A stretch of 64,000 nucleotides of DNA from assembly GCF_014647655.1 (NCBI RefSeq), contig NZ_BMPP01000008.1, positions 62,001 through 126,000 on the forward strand, read 5' to 3'. The notes beneath the pieces were generated by a model. It saw nothing but the letters and a program-made list of their open reading frames with translations, was not told where the DNA came from and did not search any database. The stretch comes from Deinococcus malanensis. Its GTDB lineage: Bacteria; Deinococcota; Deinococci; Deinococcales; Deinococcaceae. Position numbers and translations under genes: made by a program. The first letter of the stretch is position 1. The number at the start of each line of letters is the position of its first letter. Shown piece by piece: positions 8,505 through 18,918 of this stretch.

Positions 8505-9632
8505 TCAGGCGTTCAGGAACTCGGCAACCACCTGATTAAGGACCCACCAGCCCTGCGGCGTGGCGCGCAGCTGAGCTCCGTCCTGAACCAGCAGGCCCCT
8601 GGACACCTGACGACGGATGACGGCCCCGTATTCCTGCGCTACGTCCATTCCGGCGCGGCGCGACAGGTCCGACAGGTCGATGCCGTCTTTGAGCCGCAGG
8701 CCCATGAACAGCGCGTCGGTCACATATTCGGTGGCGTCCACCGGCTGAACCTCTCCCGTCTGTCCCGTCAGCCACTCATGCAGGTGGGGGTTGGTGCACC
8801 GGGTGGTGAGCAGGCCTTCCGTGCCGGCCGGATAGTGCCCGGCGGCGCCTGGACCCAGTCCCAGGTAGGTCCGTCCCTGCCAGTACGCGAGGTTATGGCG
8901 CGACTGCTGTCCGGTCCGGGCGTAGTTGCTGACCTCGTAGCGGGCAAAGCCCAGGCCGGTGAGAAGTTCCTCGGTGCGCTCGAAACCCTCTCTTTCGTCA
9001 TCCTCGCTGACGTTCACACCGCGCCGCGCAAACTCGGTGCCCGGCTCGATGGTCAGGGTATAGGCGCTGACGTGCCCCACACCCAGGTCCACCAGCCCGC
9101 GGATATCCGAGTCCAGCGGCTGCCCGGGCACCGCCGTGATCAGGTCGCCACTGACCCGCAGGCCGCTGCCCACCAGCGTGGTGACCGCCTCGCGGGCCTG
9201 CGCCGCGTCGTGCTGACGCCCCAGGAAGCGCAGGGTGGTGTCGTCCAGACTCTGCACGCCCACACTGGCGCGGTCAAAGCCCAGTTCCCGCCAGTGGGCG
9301 GCACGCGGGGCACTCACGGTCCCCGGGTTGATTTCTAGGGTGTTTTCCAGCCTTCCCCAGCCCAGGTGTCGCTGCACCGCCGTGGCCAGCGCACGGATCT
9401 CGTCATCACGCAGGAAGCTGGGGGTGCCGCCGCCCACATACACCGTGTCCAGATCCAGGGCATACGTCTCCGACAGCCGGGCGGCTTCCTGATCCAGCCT
9501 TTCCAGATACGCCTCAACCAGCCCGGCCCGGCGCGTCAGCACGTGAAAGTCGCAGTACGGGCAGATGCTGGGGCAGAACGGCACATGCACGTACAGGTGC
9601 CGCACCACGGAATCGAGTTCTGCCTGGCGCAT
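8505..9632 (-). CDS. hemW: HemW-type radical SAM protein (haem chaperone)
   Basis: 375 aa. C20, C24 and C27 (CPSICPYC, C-x3-C-x2-C) bind the 4Fe-4S cluster. The HemN/HemW glycine-rich YVGGGTPS follows, then the C-terminal HemN domain. The N-terminus starts just before [12 protein letters not shown], as in HemW, and lacks the extra N-terminal region of true HemN. Members of this group were long called oxygen-independent coproporphyrinogen oxidase, but HemW inserts haem into respiratory proteins. A GTG at 9635 gives better spacing to the -10 box than the ATG at 9632. The longer frame from 9698 would cross the promoter. Confidence 0.9.
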   Translation of the reverse strand: MRQAELDSVVRHLYVHVPFCPSICPYCDFHVLTRRAGLVEAYLERLDQEAARLSETYALDLDTVYVGGGTPSFLRDDEIRALATAVQRHLGWGRLENTLEINPGTVSAPRAAHWRELGFDRASVGVQSLDDTTLRFLGRQHDAAQAREAVTTLVGSGLRVSGDLITAVPGQPLDSDIRGLVDLGVGHVSAYTLTIEPGTEFARRGVNVSEDDEREGFERTEELLTGLGFARYEVSNYARTGQQSRHNLAYWQGRTYLGLGPGAAGHYPAGTEGLLTTRCTNPHLHEWLTGQTGEVQPVDATEYVTDALFMGLRLKDGIDLSDLSRRAGMDVAQEYGAVIRRQVSRGLLVQDGAQLRATPQGWWVLNQVVAEFLNA

Positions 9633-9642
9633 CACGCGGGGC

Positions 9643-9648
9643 AGTGTA
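9643..9648 (-). promoter_or_regulatory. -10 box TACACT for hemW
   Basis: TACACT lies seven bases before GTG 9635 and ten before ATG 9632, so the mRNA may begin at the GTG. Confidence 0.5.
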
Positions 9649-9715
9649 TCCCCACAAAAATTCCCGCGTTGGAATCCGGTAGAGGTTCTGCGGCGCACAA
9701 AGTCACAATGCCTGT

Positions 9716-11158
9716 ATGCCCTGGCCCCTGCCCCGTGAGTTCATGCTGAAGCGCATGCTGGCTGCCGACGCCAACTGCGACGGGCGGTTCATCACCGGCG
9801 TGACCAGCACCGGCATCTACTGCCTGCCGTCGTGCCGGGCCCGCAAGCCCAGGCCGGAGAATGTGGTCTTCTACCCGGCGCAGCTTCAGGCCCGCGCCGC
9901 CGGCCTGCGCCCCTGCTTGCGCTGCCGCCCCGACGATCACGCAGCCGGACTGGACCCGCACGAGAGGCTGGTAGAGCAGCTGATCGCCGGGGTGGACCTG
10001 GCCCGGGTGCGCCATGTGGCAGACCTGGCTGCCCAGGCTGGGGTGGGAAGCAGCAAACTTCGAGCCCTGTTCCAGACCCATCTGCACACCACGCCGGCCG
10101 ACTGGCTGGCCATGCAGCGCGTGCGGGCAGCCCGCGCCCGTCTGCTGGGCAGCGGGCAAACCGCCGCGAACATTGCCTTTGAGGTGGGCTTCGAGAGCCT
10201 GTCGGCCTTTGGTGAGCAGTTCCGGCGCTGGAACGCCATGACGCCTCAGGCATACCGTCGGCTGCCTTCTGGCACCTTCACGCTGCGACTTCCGGATGAC
10301 TATCCACTGGAAGCGATGCTGCGCGACCTGGGGCGGGATCACACCGGAACCACCGTACGGGTGCAGGGCGACACCTGTCAGGCCGGGCTGCGCCTGCCGT
10401 CCGGCCCGAGAAGCGTGCGGGTAGCCTTCACCGGAACACAGGCTCTGGTGCAGGTAGACGGCCCCGTCCCCCTGAACGCCGAAGATGCTGGCCCACTGCA
10501 CGAGCAGGTGCTTGGTCTGCTGGGTCTGAAACATGCGCCTGCCCGCTTCGAGGCGCAGCTGGGCGCGGACCCGGCACTGGCGGCCCTTATCGAAGGCCGC
10601 CGGGGCCTGAGGGTGCCGCTGGTCCCCGACCTGTTCGACGGTGTGGTGTGGGCGGTTCTGGGCCAGCAGGTGACCTTCGTGGCGGCCTGCACCCTGCGCC
10701 ACCGCCTGACGGTGCTTGCCGGCACTCTACTGGCGGGCAGCCTGTACGCGCCGGCCACCCCGCAGGCGGTCCTGACCCTGAGCGTGGATGAATTGCGTGG
10801 GCTAGGGCTGACAGTGGCCCGTGCTCAGCTGCTGCGTCACTTTGCAGGGCAGGTGGCCAGCGGGGAACTGATCCTCGAACAGCTGGCCACCGGCACAGCC
10901 GCCCGTGCCACGCGGACCCTGCTGGCCCTGCCAGGAGTCGGGCCCTGGACCGCGAATTACCTGCTGCTGCGTGTGCTGGGCTTTCAGGACAGCGCCCCGG
11001 TCGGTGACAGCGGCCTGATCCGTGGCCTGCAACGCTTCTTCGGGTTGCCGCAGCGGCCCGGCCCGCGTGAGGCGGGTGCCCTGATGGCCCGCTTTGCCCC
11101 GCACCGCAGCCTCGCCACCTTTCATCTCTGGCAGCACGCCAGCCTGGAGCCCTCATGA
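9716..11158 (+). CDS. Ada-type regulator fused to AlkA 3-methyladenine DNA glycosylase
   Basis: 480 aa. Residues 1-75 are the Ada zinc domain with C36, C40, C67 and C70; C36 corresponds to the cysteine that accepts methyl from phosphotriesters. Residues 85-185 hold an AraC-type double helix-turn-helix. The rest is AlkA: N-terminal sandwich domain, helix-hairpin-helix [15 protein letters not shown], and the catalytic Asp in APVGDSGL. There is no O6-methylguanine transferase domain, so this is a sensor joined to a base-excision enzyme for alkylation damage. Such Ada-AlkA fusions are known in other bacteria. Translationally coupled to the next gene (ATGA). Confidence 0.93.
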   Translation: MPWPLPREFMLKRMLAADANCDGRFITGVTSTGIYCLPSCRARKPRPENVVFYPAQLQARAAGLRPCLRCRPDDHAAGLDPHERLVEQLIAGVDLARVRHVADLAAQAGVGSSKLRALFQTHLHTTPADWLAMQRVRAARARLLGSGQTAANIAFEVGFESLSAFGEQFRRWNAMTPQAYRRLPSGTFTLRLPDDYPLEAMLRDLGRDHTGTTVRVQGDTCQAGLRLPSGPRSVRVAFTGTQALVQVDGPVPLNAEDAGPLHEQVLGLLGLKHAPARFEAQLGADPALAALIEGRRGLRVPLVPDLFDGVVWAVLGQQVTFVAACTLRHRLTVLAGTLLAGSLYAPATPQAVLTLSVDELRGLGLTVARAQLLRHFAGQVASGELILEQLATGTAARATRTLLALPGVGPWTANYLLLRVLGFQDSAPVGDSGLIRGLQRFFGLPQRPGPREAGALMARFAPHRSLATFHLWQHASLEPS

Positions 11159-11982
11159 CCACGACCTTCCCTGGGACCACCGATCAAGTCCGTTCCTTTC
11201 GCGACCTGCACATCCGGGGCTTCCTGCTGCCCAACGCCTGGGACGCCGCCAGCGCCCGCATTTTCGAGCAGGCGGGCTTTCAGGCCGTGGGGACCACCAG
11301 TGCTGGCATCGCCTACACGCGCGGGCGGCGCGACGGGCAGACCCTGACGCGTGACGAGATGCTGCGCGAGGTCGAAAATATCGTGCAGGCCGTGCGCATT
11401 CCCGTGAACGCCGACATTGAGGCTGGATACGGGGACGGTCCGGCAGAGGTGGCCCGCACCGTGCGTGCCTTTGCCGCACTGGGCGTGGCAGGCCTGAACC
11501 TGGAAGACGCCACCGGCCACCCCGACCAGCCGCTGTATGCCCTGGAAGAGCAGGTGCGCCGGCTTGAGGCGGCACGTGAAGCTGCGGGCACCGTGTATCT
11601 GAACGCCCGCACCGACACCTTCCTCAGCGGCTATGGCTGCAGTGAGGCCGAACGCGTAGAGGAGACCATCCGGCGAGGCCGCGCCTACCTGCAGGTAGGC
11701 GCGGACAGCATCTTCGTCCCGCTGCTGACCGATCCGGCCGCCCTGCGTGCCGTGCGGGGCGAACTGGGCGGCCCTGTCACCGTGATGGCGTTCCCCGGCT
11801 CTCCCAGCGTGCCGGAGCTGCTCCAGGCGGGGGCCAGTCGCGTCAGCCTGGGCCAGGGCGTGATGCTGGCCATCCTTGGCCTGACGGCGCGCATTGCACG
11901 TGAATTGCAGGACGGCACCTTCGAGACCCTTCAGGAGAACTTCTACGGGTTCCAGGAGGCCGAGGCCCTGTTTATCCGCTGA
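11155..11982 (+). CDS. PEP mutase / isocitrate lyase superfamily enzyme
   Basis: 275 aa TIM-barrel enzyme. It has NAWDAASARIFEQAGF near the N-terminus, the metal-binding NADIEAGYG, NLEDATG, and the conserved YLNARTD. It lacks the isocitrate lyase KKCGH cysteine motif, so it is in the phosphonomutase/carboxyphosphonoenolpyruvate-like branch that makes or breaks C-C or C-P bonds of small oxo-acids. The substrate is not predictable. Its ATG overlaps the stop of the Ada-AlkA gene by four bases, so it should be made with the alkylation response. Whether the link is functional is unclear. Confidence 0.88.
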   Translation: MTTTFPGTTDQVRSFRDLHIRGFLLPNAWDAASARIFEQAGFQAVGTTSAGIAYTRGRRDGQTLTRDEMLREVENIVQAVRIPVNADIEAGYGDGPAEVARTVRAFAALGVAGLNLEDATGHPDQPLYALEEQVRRLEAAREAAGTVYLNARTDTFLSGYGCSEAERVEETIRRGRAYLQVGADSIFVPLLTDPAALRAVRGELGGPVTVMAFPGSPSVPELLQAGASRVSLGQGVMLAILGLTARIARELQDGTFETLQENFYGFQEAEALFIR

Positions 11983-12017
11983 ATCAGCGCCGGGCCACAC
12001 CAGCCAGGGTCTTTTTA

Positions 12018-12052
12018 AGGTGCAGAAGGGAGGGGACTGACCTTCTGCACCT
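12018..12052. terminator. Bidirectional terminator between convergent genes
   Basis: AGGTGCAGAAGG (12018-12029) pairs perfectly with CCTTCTGCACCT (12041-12052). It separates the PEP-mutase-family gene from the minus-strand gene ending at 12067. T-runs are weak on the plus side. Confidence 0.7.
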
Positions 12053-12066
12053 CAGGTATTGCTCTG

Positions 12067-12567
12067 TTACCGGCCGTGTGGGGTGACGTCCATCCAGCGC
12101 TCAAGCACCTCGCCGACCTGCCCAGGACCGGTGACCAGCACCGGCACGTTCAGAGAGGCCACCGCACTGGCGGCCGGGCATTCGCCGTTGGCGCCCGCAG
12201 CTTCCTGAACGCTCCAGGCAGGGCCTTCCCAGGCCGGAAAGGCGCCACCTTCGATGTAGTTGACGCCGCCCGCGTCGTCCACGCTGCGGCCTGGCACAGT
12301 TACGGCAGGTCCGGCCGACAGGGCCACCGGGGCCACCACGATTACCCCGCGTGGTTCCAGCGCCTGCGCGGCGGTCAGCAGAGGCGTCAGGCCGTCGTGC
12401 ACCAGCAACTGCACCTGTCCCTTGCCGTCCACGTCTTCCAGCGCGGCAGGAAGCTCGGCGGCCAGGTTGCTGGGGGCGGCGACCAGCCAGCGGTGTCCTC
12501 CGGCGCGGCCCTCGAAGGTCGCGCAGGCGCTGCCGTACACGTCGGACCAGGTGCGGGTGTGATTCAT
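12067..12567 (-). CDS. Conserved-looking hypothetical protein
   Basis: 166 aa, no signal peptide or membrane segment. I recognise no family. Alternating hydrophobic stretches ([39 protein letters not shown]) suggest an alpha/beta fold with parallel strands. A -10 box seven bases upstream and its placement between terminator and promoter support it as a real leaderless gene. The frame continues upstream to 13257, but that part runs antisense to the kinase gene and is not credible. Confidence 0.6.
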   Translation of the reverse strand: MNHTRTWSDVYGSACATFEGRAGGHRWLVAAPSNLAAELPAALEDVDGKGQVQLLVHDGLTPLLTAAQALEPRGVIVVAPVALSAGPAVTVPGRSVDDAGGVNYIEGGAFPAWEGPAWSVQEAAGANGECPAASAVASLNVPVLVTGPGQVGEVLERWMDVTPHGR

Positions 12568-12574
12568 GCCATTC

Positions 12575-12580
12575 AGAATA
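12575..12580 (-). promoter_or_regulatory. -10 box TATTCT for hypothetical gene
   Basis: TATTCT, seven bases before the ATG at 12567. Confidence 0.6.
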
Positions 12581-12687
12581 AGCGCGGCGTGATGGTTGCC
12601 CGAGTCAGGGGGCGGAAGAAGTGCGTGGCGCCCGCTTCTCAACCCTGCTGCATATGCCGATGTGAGGGTAATAGGAATCACCTGGCG

Positions 12688-12693
12688 CATGCT
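12688..12693 (+). promoter_or_regulatory. -10-like box CATGCT for kinase gene
   Basis: CATGCT, six bases before the ATG at 12700. It differs from TANNNT at the first base but has the same spacing as the TATGCT box at 115. Confidence 0.4.
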
Positions 12694-12699
12694 GTACCT

Positions 12700-13161
12700 A
12701 TGGAGCTGGTGGTGCTGATGGGCCTGCCCGGCAGTGGCAAGACAACCTTCTACCGGTCGTGCTTCGCGACCACGCACGTGCAGGTCGGCAAGGACCTGTT
12801 CCCCAACAACCGCAACAAGGCCCGGCGCCAGCAGCACCTGCTTGAGGCAGCGCTGGCGGGTGGTCTGGGCGTGGTGCTGGACAACACCAATCCCACCATG
12901 GACGACCGTGCCGCTCCTATTACCCTGGCGCACACCTACGGCGCTGCCGTCATCGGATACGTGTTTCCCCGTGACATTGCCGGCGCCCTGGAACGCAACC
13001 GTGGGCGTGAGGGCAGGGCCCGCGTCCCGGACATCGCCATCTATGCCACGGCGCAGCGCTGGCAACCGCCCTCCCTGGACGAAGGGTTCGACCTCCTGTG
13101 CTCTGTTCGCATCACACTGGAGGGCCACTTCGAGATTTCTCCCTGGAACCCTGGGGGATGA
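12700..13161 (+). CDS. P-loop polynucleotide-kinase-like ATPase
   Basis: 153 aa. Walker A is [11 protein letters not shown] (residues 8-18), and [13 protein letters not shown] matches the substrate/lid region of polynucleotide kinase 3'-phosphatase-type kinases (LDNTN). It is a single compact kinase domain without a phosphatase or ligase partner. Likely a 5'-OH nucleic acid or small-molecule kinase; the target is unknown. Start chosen at the ATG directly before the first strand ([14 protein letters not shown]). Confidence 0.8.
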   Translation: MELVVLMGLPGSGKTTFYRSCFATTHVQVGKDLFPNNRNKARRQQHLLEAALAGGLGVVLDNTNPTMDDRAAPITLAHTYGAAVIGYVFPRDIAGALERNRGREGRARVPDIAIYATAQRWQPPSLDEGFDLLCSVRITLEGHFEISPWNPGG

Positions 13162-13257
13162 CCGGCACCACAGAGTGGGGAGCACAGGACGCAGGGCGGC
13201 AACCCGATTCTGCGGTGGTCGGGGCGCCACAGAGGGTCTGAAGCACCGCGTTTCCAT

Positions 13258-13263
13258 TACCCT
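13258..13263 (+). promoter_or_regulatory. -10 box TACCCT for trmH-like gene
   Basis: TACCCT, eight bases before the ATG at 13272. Confidence 0.5.
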
Positions 13264-13271
13264 GCTGGCCT

Positions 13272-13940
<669 letters not shown>

Positions 13941-14029
13941 GCGGCGTCTTGGCCGGGAAGGAGGGACAAACGGCAACAGGCGTGCTTTCTGTTCATTGCG
14001 TACGCCCCACCACGGGCAGTCCGGGCAGC

Positions 14030-14035
14030 TAGACT
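14030..14035 (+). promoter_or_regulatory. -10 box TAGACT for terC-like gene
   Basis: TAGACT ends nine bases before the ATG at 14045; a GTG at 14039 is too close to be the start of a leaderless message. Confidence 0.5.
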
Positions 14036-14044
14036 GGCGTGTTT

Positions 14045-14863
14045 ATGTTCGGACTCGAAATGCCTCCCATTACGCCCGAATTCTGGGCCATCCTCGGCAC
14101 TCTGATTCTTCTGGAGGGGCTGCTCTCGGCTGACAACGCGCTGGTGCTGGCCGTCATGGTGCGTCACCTCAAGGGCGAAATGCAGCGCAAGGCGCTGGCA
14201 TACGGGATCGGTGGTGCGGTGGTGCTGCGTATCCTGGGCGTGCTGCTGGCGAGCTTCATCCTGGAATACTGGTGGCTCAGGGCCTTCGGCGCGCTGTACC
14301 TGGCCTGGCTGGCGATCAGCCACTTCATCAAGAAGACCCACACCGCCGATGAAGCGGAAGCTTCGGCCAAGGGGCGGGGCTTCTGGCCGACGGTGGTGCT
14401 CCTTAACCTGACCGACCTGGCCTTCAGCGTGGACTCGATCCTGGCTGGCGTGGCGCTGATTCCGCGCGGCATGCCCCGCGAGCAGGGCCTGACCATCGTG
14501 GTTATGGGCGGCATTGTCGGCCTGATCCTGATGCGAGTTGCGGCCACGGTGTTCCTGAAAGTGCTCAACAAGTACCCGGCCTTCGACGATGTGGCCTACG
14601 CCCTGGTGGGCTGGATTGCCGTGAAGCTCGGGATTGAGACCCTGGAAGCCGCCCACGAGGTCTTTCCCGCGGTTCCCACCTTCCACATGCCCACTGTGAT
14701 GTTCTGGGGCGTCATGGCGGCCATCGCAGTGATCGGATCGTACCTGGCCACCCGCAGGCCGGCCATGACCGACGCGCAAGCTGCGGCCAGGGCAGAAGCC
14801 ATCGTGCACCACATGGACGAGACGGTCGTGGACGCTGCAGACGGCCGCATCGACGGGCGCTGA
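14045..14863 (+). CDS. terC: TerC-family integral membrane protein
   Basis: 272 aa with about seven hydrophobic segments. The TerC motifs are present: LLSADNALVLAVM in the first half and NLTDLAFSVDSILAG in the second, each with acidic residues inside the membrane, which suggests metal-ion transport. TerC proteins are tied to tellurite resistance and to manganese or other metal handling at the Sec machinery. Manganese balance matters for Deinococcus stress resistance, but that role here is inference. No other ter genes are nearby. Confidence 0.9.
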   Translation: MFGLEMPPITPEFWAILGTLILLEGLLSADNALVLAVMVRHLKGEMQRKALAYGIGGAVVLRILGVLLASFILEYWWLRAFGALYLAWLAISHFIKKTHTADEAEASAKGRGFWPTVVLLNLTDLAFSVDSILAGVALIPRGMPREQGLTIVVMGGIVGLILMRVAATVFLKVLNKYPAFDDVAYALVGWIAVKLGIETLEAAHEVFPAVPTFHMPTVMFWGVMAAIAVIGSYLATRRPAMTDAQAAARAEAIVHHMDETVVDAADGRIDGR

Positions 14864-14882
14864 CCAGACCTGCAGTCCTGGG

Positions 14883-14917
14883 GCCGCACCTCCGGTGAGG
14901 GGGTGCGGCTCTTTTTG
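14883..14917 (+). terminator. Rho-independent terminator after terC-like gene
   Basis: GCCGCACC (14883-14890) pairs with GGTGCGGC (14902-14909), followed by TCTTTTTG. Confidence 0.85.
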
Positions 14918-14964
14918 TAGTCACCCTTCCAATCAGGCCCAGGGTACGCGGCCACAGGCGCGAC

Positions 14965-14970
14965 TAGACT
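14965..14970 (+). promoter_or_regulatory. -10 box TAGACT for apgM
   Basis: TAGACT, seven bases before the ATG at 14978. Confidence 0.65.
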
Positions 14971-14977
14971 GACGTTC

Positions 14978-16210
<1,233 letters not shown>

Positions 16211-16574
16211 AGCTGCGTTAAACATCTTGTGGCACTGTAATAATCGGGGCATGGCGCAGAAAATTACTTTCTGTGCCGTGCCCTCGCCATGTTCTCGATC
16301 TGTGCGCAGCTGCGACCTGCGTCTCAAACGTGTTGAAGCCATGCGAAAGCGCTCAGGGTTGGATCAAGGGTTGTTCGCTATGGTCTTTAACCAGTTGCCA
16401 GAACTTCAGCAGGCTTGAAGGGTCAGGATGACAGACATGAACAGGACGCCGGCGCCTTGCGGGGCCGGGGTCTGACGTTCACCACCCCATTCGGGCGTCC
16501 GCCTGTCGTGCTCCGGCTCACCGGCATCCTGCCGGATTTCAGCCGGCACGCGCAGGGCCCACAAGGAGACTGCT
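16211..16574. other. 364-base intergenic region before the PRC/DUF2382 gene
   Basis: Holds a hairpin at 16253-16277 (10 bp with one G-U pair, loop ATTAC, no T-run) that may end the apgM transcript, and a small CCGGC/GCCGG hairpin near 16520-16534 in the leader of the next gene. A 55-codon frame (16251-16418) starts at an ATG after AT-rich sequence but has no recognisable content. I found no convincing -35/-10 pair. Confidence 0.5.
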
Positions 16575-17537
16575 ATGGCACGATTGATTCCCCTGTCCGA
16601 GATCACCAGCCGCCACGCCGACGTTCTGGGAAATGACTACTATGATCCCACCGGAAGCACCGCGTACGGCATGAATGGCGAGCGCCTTGGAACGGTGCGT
16701 GGCGCCCTGGCTGAGCCCGAGACCGGCCGCATCCGTCATCTGATCGTAGACGCCGGAGGCTGGTTCAGCAGCAAGGAAGTGCTGATTCCTGTCGGGATGG
16801 CCCGTATCGAAGGCGACGGCGTGTACTTCGACAACCTGTCACGTGATCAGGTCAAGGACATGCGCAGCTACACCACCGGCATGGACTACGACATGGACTC
16901 CCAGTACAGCGACGAGCGTGTGCTGCGGGCGACCGACACGTCCTATTCCATGGACGAGAGCACCTACACCCAGGACCGTGGTTTCCGTCAGGACGATGCC
17001 CTGTACCGCACTCCTGACCGCCTGCAGCTGCTCGAAGAGCGCCTGGTCGTGAACAAGGACCGCTTCGTGGCAGGCACCGTAGAGATCGGCAAGCACGTGG
17101 AAACCATAACGCAGCGCGTGGACGTTCCCCTGCAGCGCGAAGAAGTGGTCATTGAGCGCCACGCTGTGAGCGACGGCCGTCCGGTCGAAGGCGACGTCCG
17201 CCTGGGTGCGGGCAGCGAAACCATGCGTGTGGACCTCGAAGCCGAGCGCGCCAACATTGGCAAGCAGGCCTTCGTGACTGAAGAAGTTACGGTCGGCAAG
17301 CGTACGGTGACCGAAACGGAAACCCACAGCGCCGAAGTGGGCCGCGAAGTGCTCGATGTCAACCAGAACGGTGACGTGCGCCTCAGCGGCGACATGAACA
17401 GCCAGGGCATGAGCGGTGACATGAACAACCGCGACGGTCTGCGCGACGGCACGCTGGTGGACGATGCCAAGCAGATGGGCCGCGACGCTACCAATGGCCT
17501 GCGCAACACCCAAGACGACACCGACCGCAAGATCTGA
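16575..17537 (+). CDS. PRC-barrel and DUF2382 (YsnF/AvaK-like) stress protein
   Basis: 320 aa, soluble and acidic. Residues 25-100 form a PRC barrel ([24 protein letters not shown]). Residues 145-265 are DUF2382, a repeat-like domain with alternating [31 protein letters not shown] and [14 protein letters not shown] blocks. The tail (270-320) is Asn/Asp/Met-rich and probably disordered. DUF2382 proteins are widespread in Deinococcus and are thought to be stress-related; biochemical role unknown. Start set by AAGGAG nine bases upstream. The next gene encodes a second DUF2382 protein. Confidence 0.85.
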   Translation: MARLIPLSEITSRHADVLGNDYYDPTGSTAYGMNGERLGTVRGALAEPETGRIRHLIVDAGGWFSSKEVLIPVGMARIEGDGVYFDNLSRDQVKDMRSYTTGMDYDMDSQYSDERVLRATDTSYSMDESTYTQDRGFRQDDALYRTPDRLQLLEERLVVNKDRFVAGTVEIGKHVETITQRVDVPLQREEVVIERHAVSDGRPVEGDVRLGAGSETMRVDLEAERANIGKQAFVTEEVTVGKRTVTETETHSAEVGREVLDVNQNGDVRLSGDMNSQGMSGDMNNRDGLRDGTLVDDAKQMGRDATNGLRNTQDDTDRKI

Positions 17538-17549
17538 CCCCTACCATGG

Positions 17550-17582
17550 CGCGGGGCGGCCCTTAAACTGGCCTGCCCCGCG
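17550..17582 (+). terminator. Weak hairpin between the two DUF2382 genes
   Basis: CGCGGGGC (17550-17557) pairs with GCCCCGCG (17575-17582), with inner GGCC/GGCC. The tail is only TCTGTTCT, so partial read-through into the next gene is likely. Confidence 0.45.
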
Positions 17583-17617
17583 TCTGTTCTCAGTTCGCCC
17601 GCTTTGAGGAGGTTTCC

Positions 17618-18085
17618 ATGACAGACCGCCGTCCCGAGGACGAGGCCCATGTGGCCACCCGCCTGGTCAGTGATGAGACTGTGCCCCAGGGCATGATCGA
17701 GTTGCGTGCCGAGCGTCTGATCGTCAACAAGCAGCGTGAAGTGGCCGGTGCCCTGACGTTTGCCCGCGAAGTCCGGACCGAGACGGTGCAGGTGCCAGTG
17801 GAGCTGGTCACCGAGGTTCTGGTGATCGAGCACACCCGTGGCACCCAGGCCGTCATGCTTGACGGTCAGCCCCTGCAGGCTGGGGAGCGCCGTGAAGTGG
17901 TGATCTACAGTGAGGAAGCGCTGGTAGACAAGCGCGTGGTGGTCAGCGAGGAAGTCAATATCGCCAAGCGGACCATCACCGAGAGCCGCACCTTCGAGAC
18001 CACGCTTGCACATGAGGAACTGGTGGTTCAGGAAAGTGGCGACGTGCAGCGCCTCAGTGAGCCCGACCTTCCCACGCAACGGTGA
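17618..18085 (+). CDS. DUF2382 (YsnF/AvaK-like) protein
   Basis: 155 aa that is almost entirely one DUF2382 domain: IELRAERLIVNKQREVAGAL, VPVELVTEVLVIEH, RREVVIYSEEALVDKRVVVS and EEVNIAKRTITESRTF. It lacks the PRC barrel of its upstream neighbour. Strong GAGGAGG eight bases before the ATG. The pair probably acts together under stress; alternatively it is a truncated duplicate. Function unknown. Confidence 0.85.
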   Translation: MTDRRPEDEAHVATRLVSDETVPQGMIELRAERLIVNKQREVAGALTFAREVRTETVQVPVELVTEVLVIEHTRGTQAVMLDGQPLQAGERREVVIYSEEALVDKRVVVSEEVNIAKRTITESRTFETTLAHEELVVQESGDVQRLSEPDLPTQR

Positions 18086-18100
18086 GCTTCTGACCCCATG

Positions 18101-18137
18101 CGCCCGTTTTTCTGAAGTCTTCAGAAGCGGGCGTTTC
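18101..18137 (+). terminator. Terminator after second DUF2382 gene
   Basis: CGCCCG (18101-18106) pairs with CGGGCG (18128-18133), with inner TCTGAAG/CTTCAGA, followed by TTTC. Confidence 0.65.
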
Positions 18138-18212
18138 AGCTGGGCGTCAGTTTCGGGTCTCATGGTAGGGGTTACTGAACACACATTTTCTCGGTGTGAT
18201 GGAGGTTTCTGT

Positions 18213-18746
18213 ATGCGCAAGACTCTGCTGATTGCCGCCCTGACCTTTATGCCTGCCCTTCAACTGGGCAGTGCCCAGACGGTCAGCACGAACATCGACG
18301 CCCGGGTGCAGTTTCCGCCCGCGATTCAGACGCTGGCCAACGTGGTCAACCTGCTCAGCCAGGGTGTCCGGGTCTCGCTGCTCACGCCTGACCAGCAGCC
18401 GGCCGCTACAGTCTCCCCCAGCGGCAGCCTGATCGTGCGCCCGGGCATCACCACCACCGCCACCCAGGTGCAGGTCATGACGCCGATTGCCGGGACCAAC
18501 GATTTTATCCGCGAGGTGTATCCCCTGGCCCAGCCGGTCAACGTGGCTCAGCCTGTGAGCACCCAGAACATCACCGTGAAGGACAAGGAAGGTCAGAAGG
18601 TGGCCCTGACCAGCGTGATGGGCCGGCAGGCAGCCTGGGCCAAGGCGCCGGGACTGCAGAAGAAACCCGGCCAGATGCCGCCCGGCCAGTTCAAGAAGCT
18701 GTGCAAGAACAGTCCCAAAGATTCCCGCTGTACCCAGCAGCGCTGA
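18213..18746 (+). CDS. Exported protein of unknown function
   Basis: 177 aa. N-terminal signal peptide (MRKTLLIAALTFMPALQLGSAQ) with a likely cleavage after GSA, and no lipobox. The mature part is Val/Gln/Thr-rich and ends in a basic tail (KKPGQMPPGQFKKLCKN) with two cysteines that could pair. No family recognised. GGAGG eight bases before the ATG and a terminator directly after mark it as a single gene. Confidence 0.75.
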   Translation: MRKTLLIAALTFMPALQLGSAQTVSTNIDARVQFPPAIQTLANVVNLLSQGVRVSLLTPDQQPAATVSPSGSLIVRPGITTTATQVQVMTPIAGTNDFIREVYPLAQPVNVAQPVSTQNITVKDKEGQKVALTSVMGRQAAWAKAPGLQKKPGQMPPGQFKKLCKNSPKDSRCTQQR

Positions 18747-18762
18747 AACAAACCAGTTATTA

Positions 18763-18789
18763 ACGCCCCTGCTCTAGGGGCGTTTTGTT
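18763..18789 (+). terminator. Rho-independent terminator after exported protein gene
   Basis: ACGCCCC (18763-18769) pairs with GGGGCGT (18777-18783), followed by TTTGTTG. Confidence 0.88.
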
Positions 18790-18918
18790 GTGCCCTGTTC
18801 CGCCAGCCGGGCAGGGTTTCACCTTGCGCGTTTGGCAGAACCCATGTTGGACGGTCAACCTCAGCTGTACAGTGAACCTGTTTCAGCCATTCCACAGCAG
18901 TCCGGAGGTGCCCTGCGC

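Noticed and set aside
16251..16418. 55-codon frame after apgM with AT-rich sequence before the ATG
   Set aside because: No ribosome site, no exact TANNNT spacing, no recognisable content, and it covers a hairpin. Left as intergenic.
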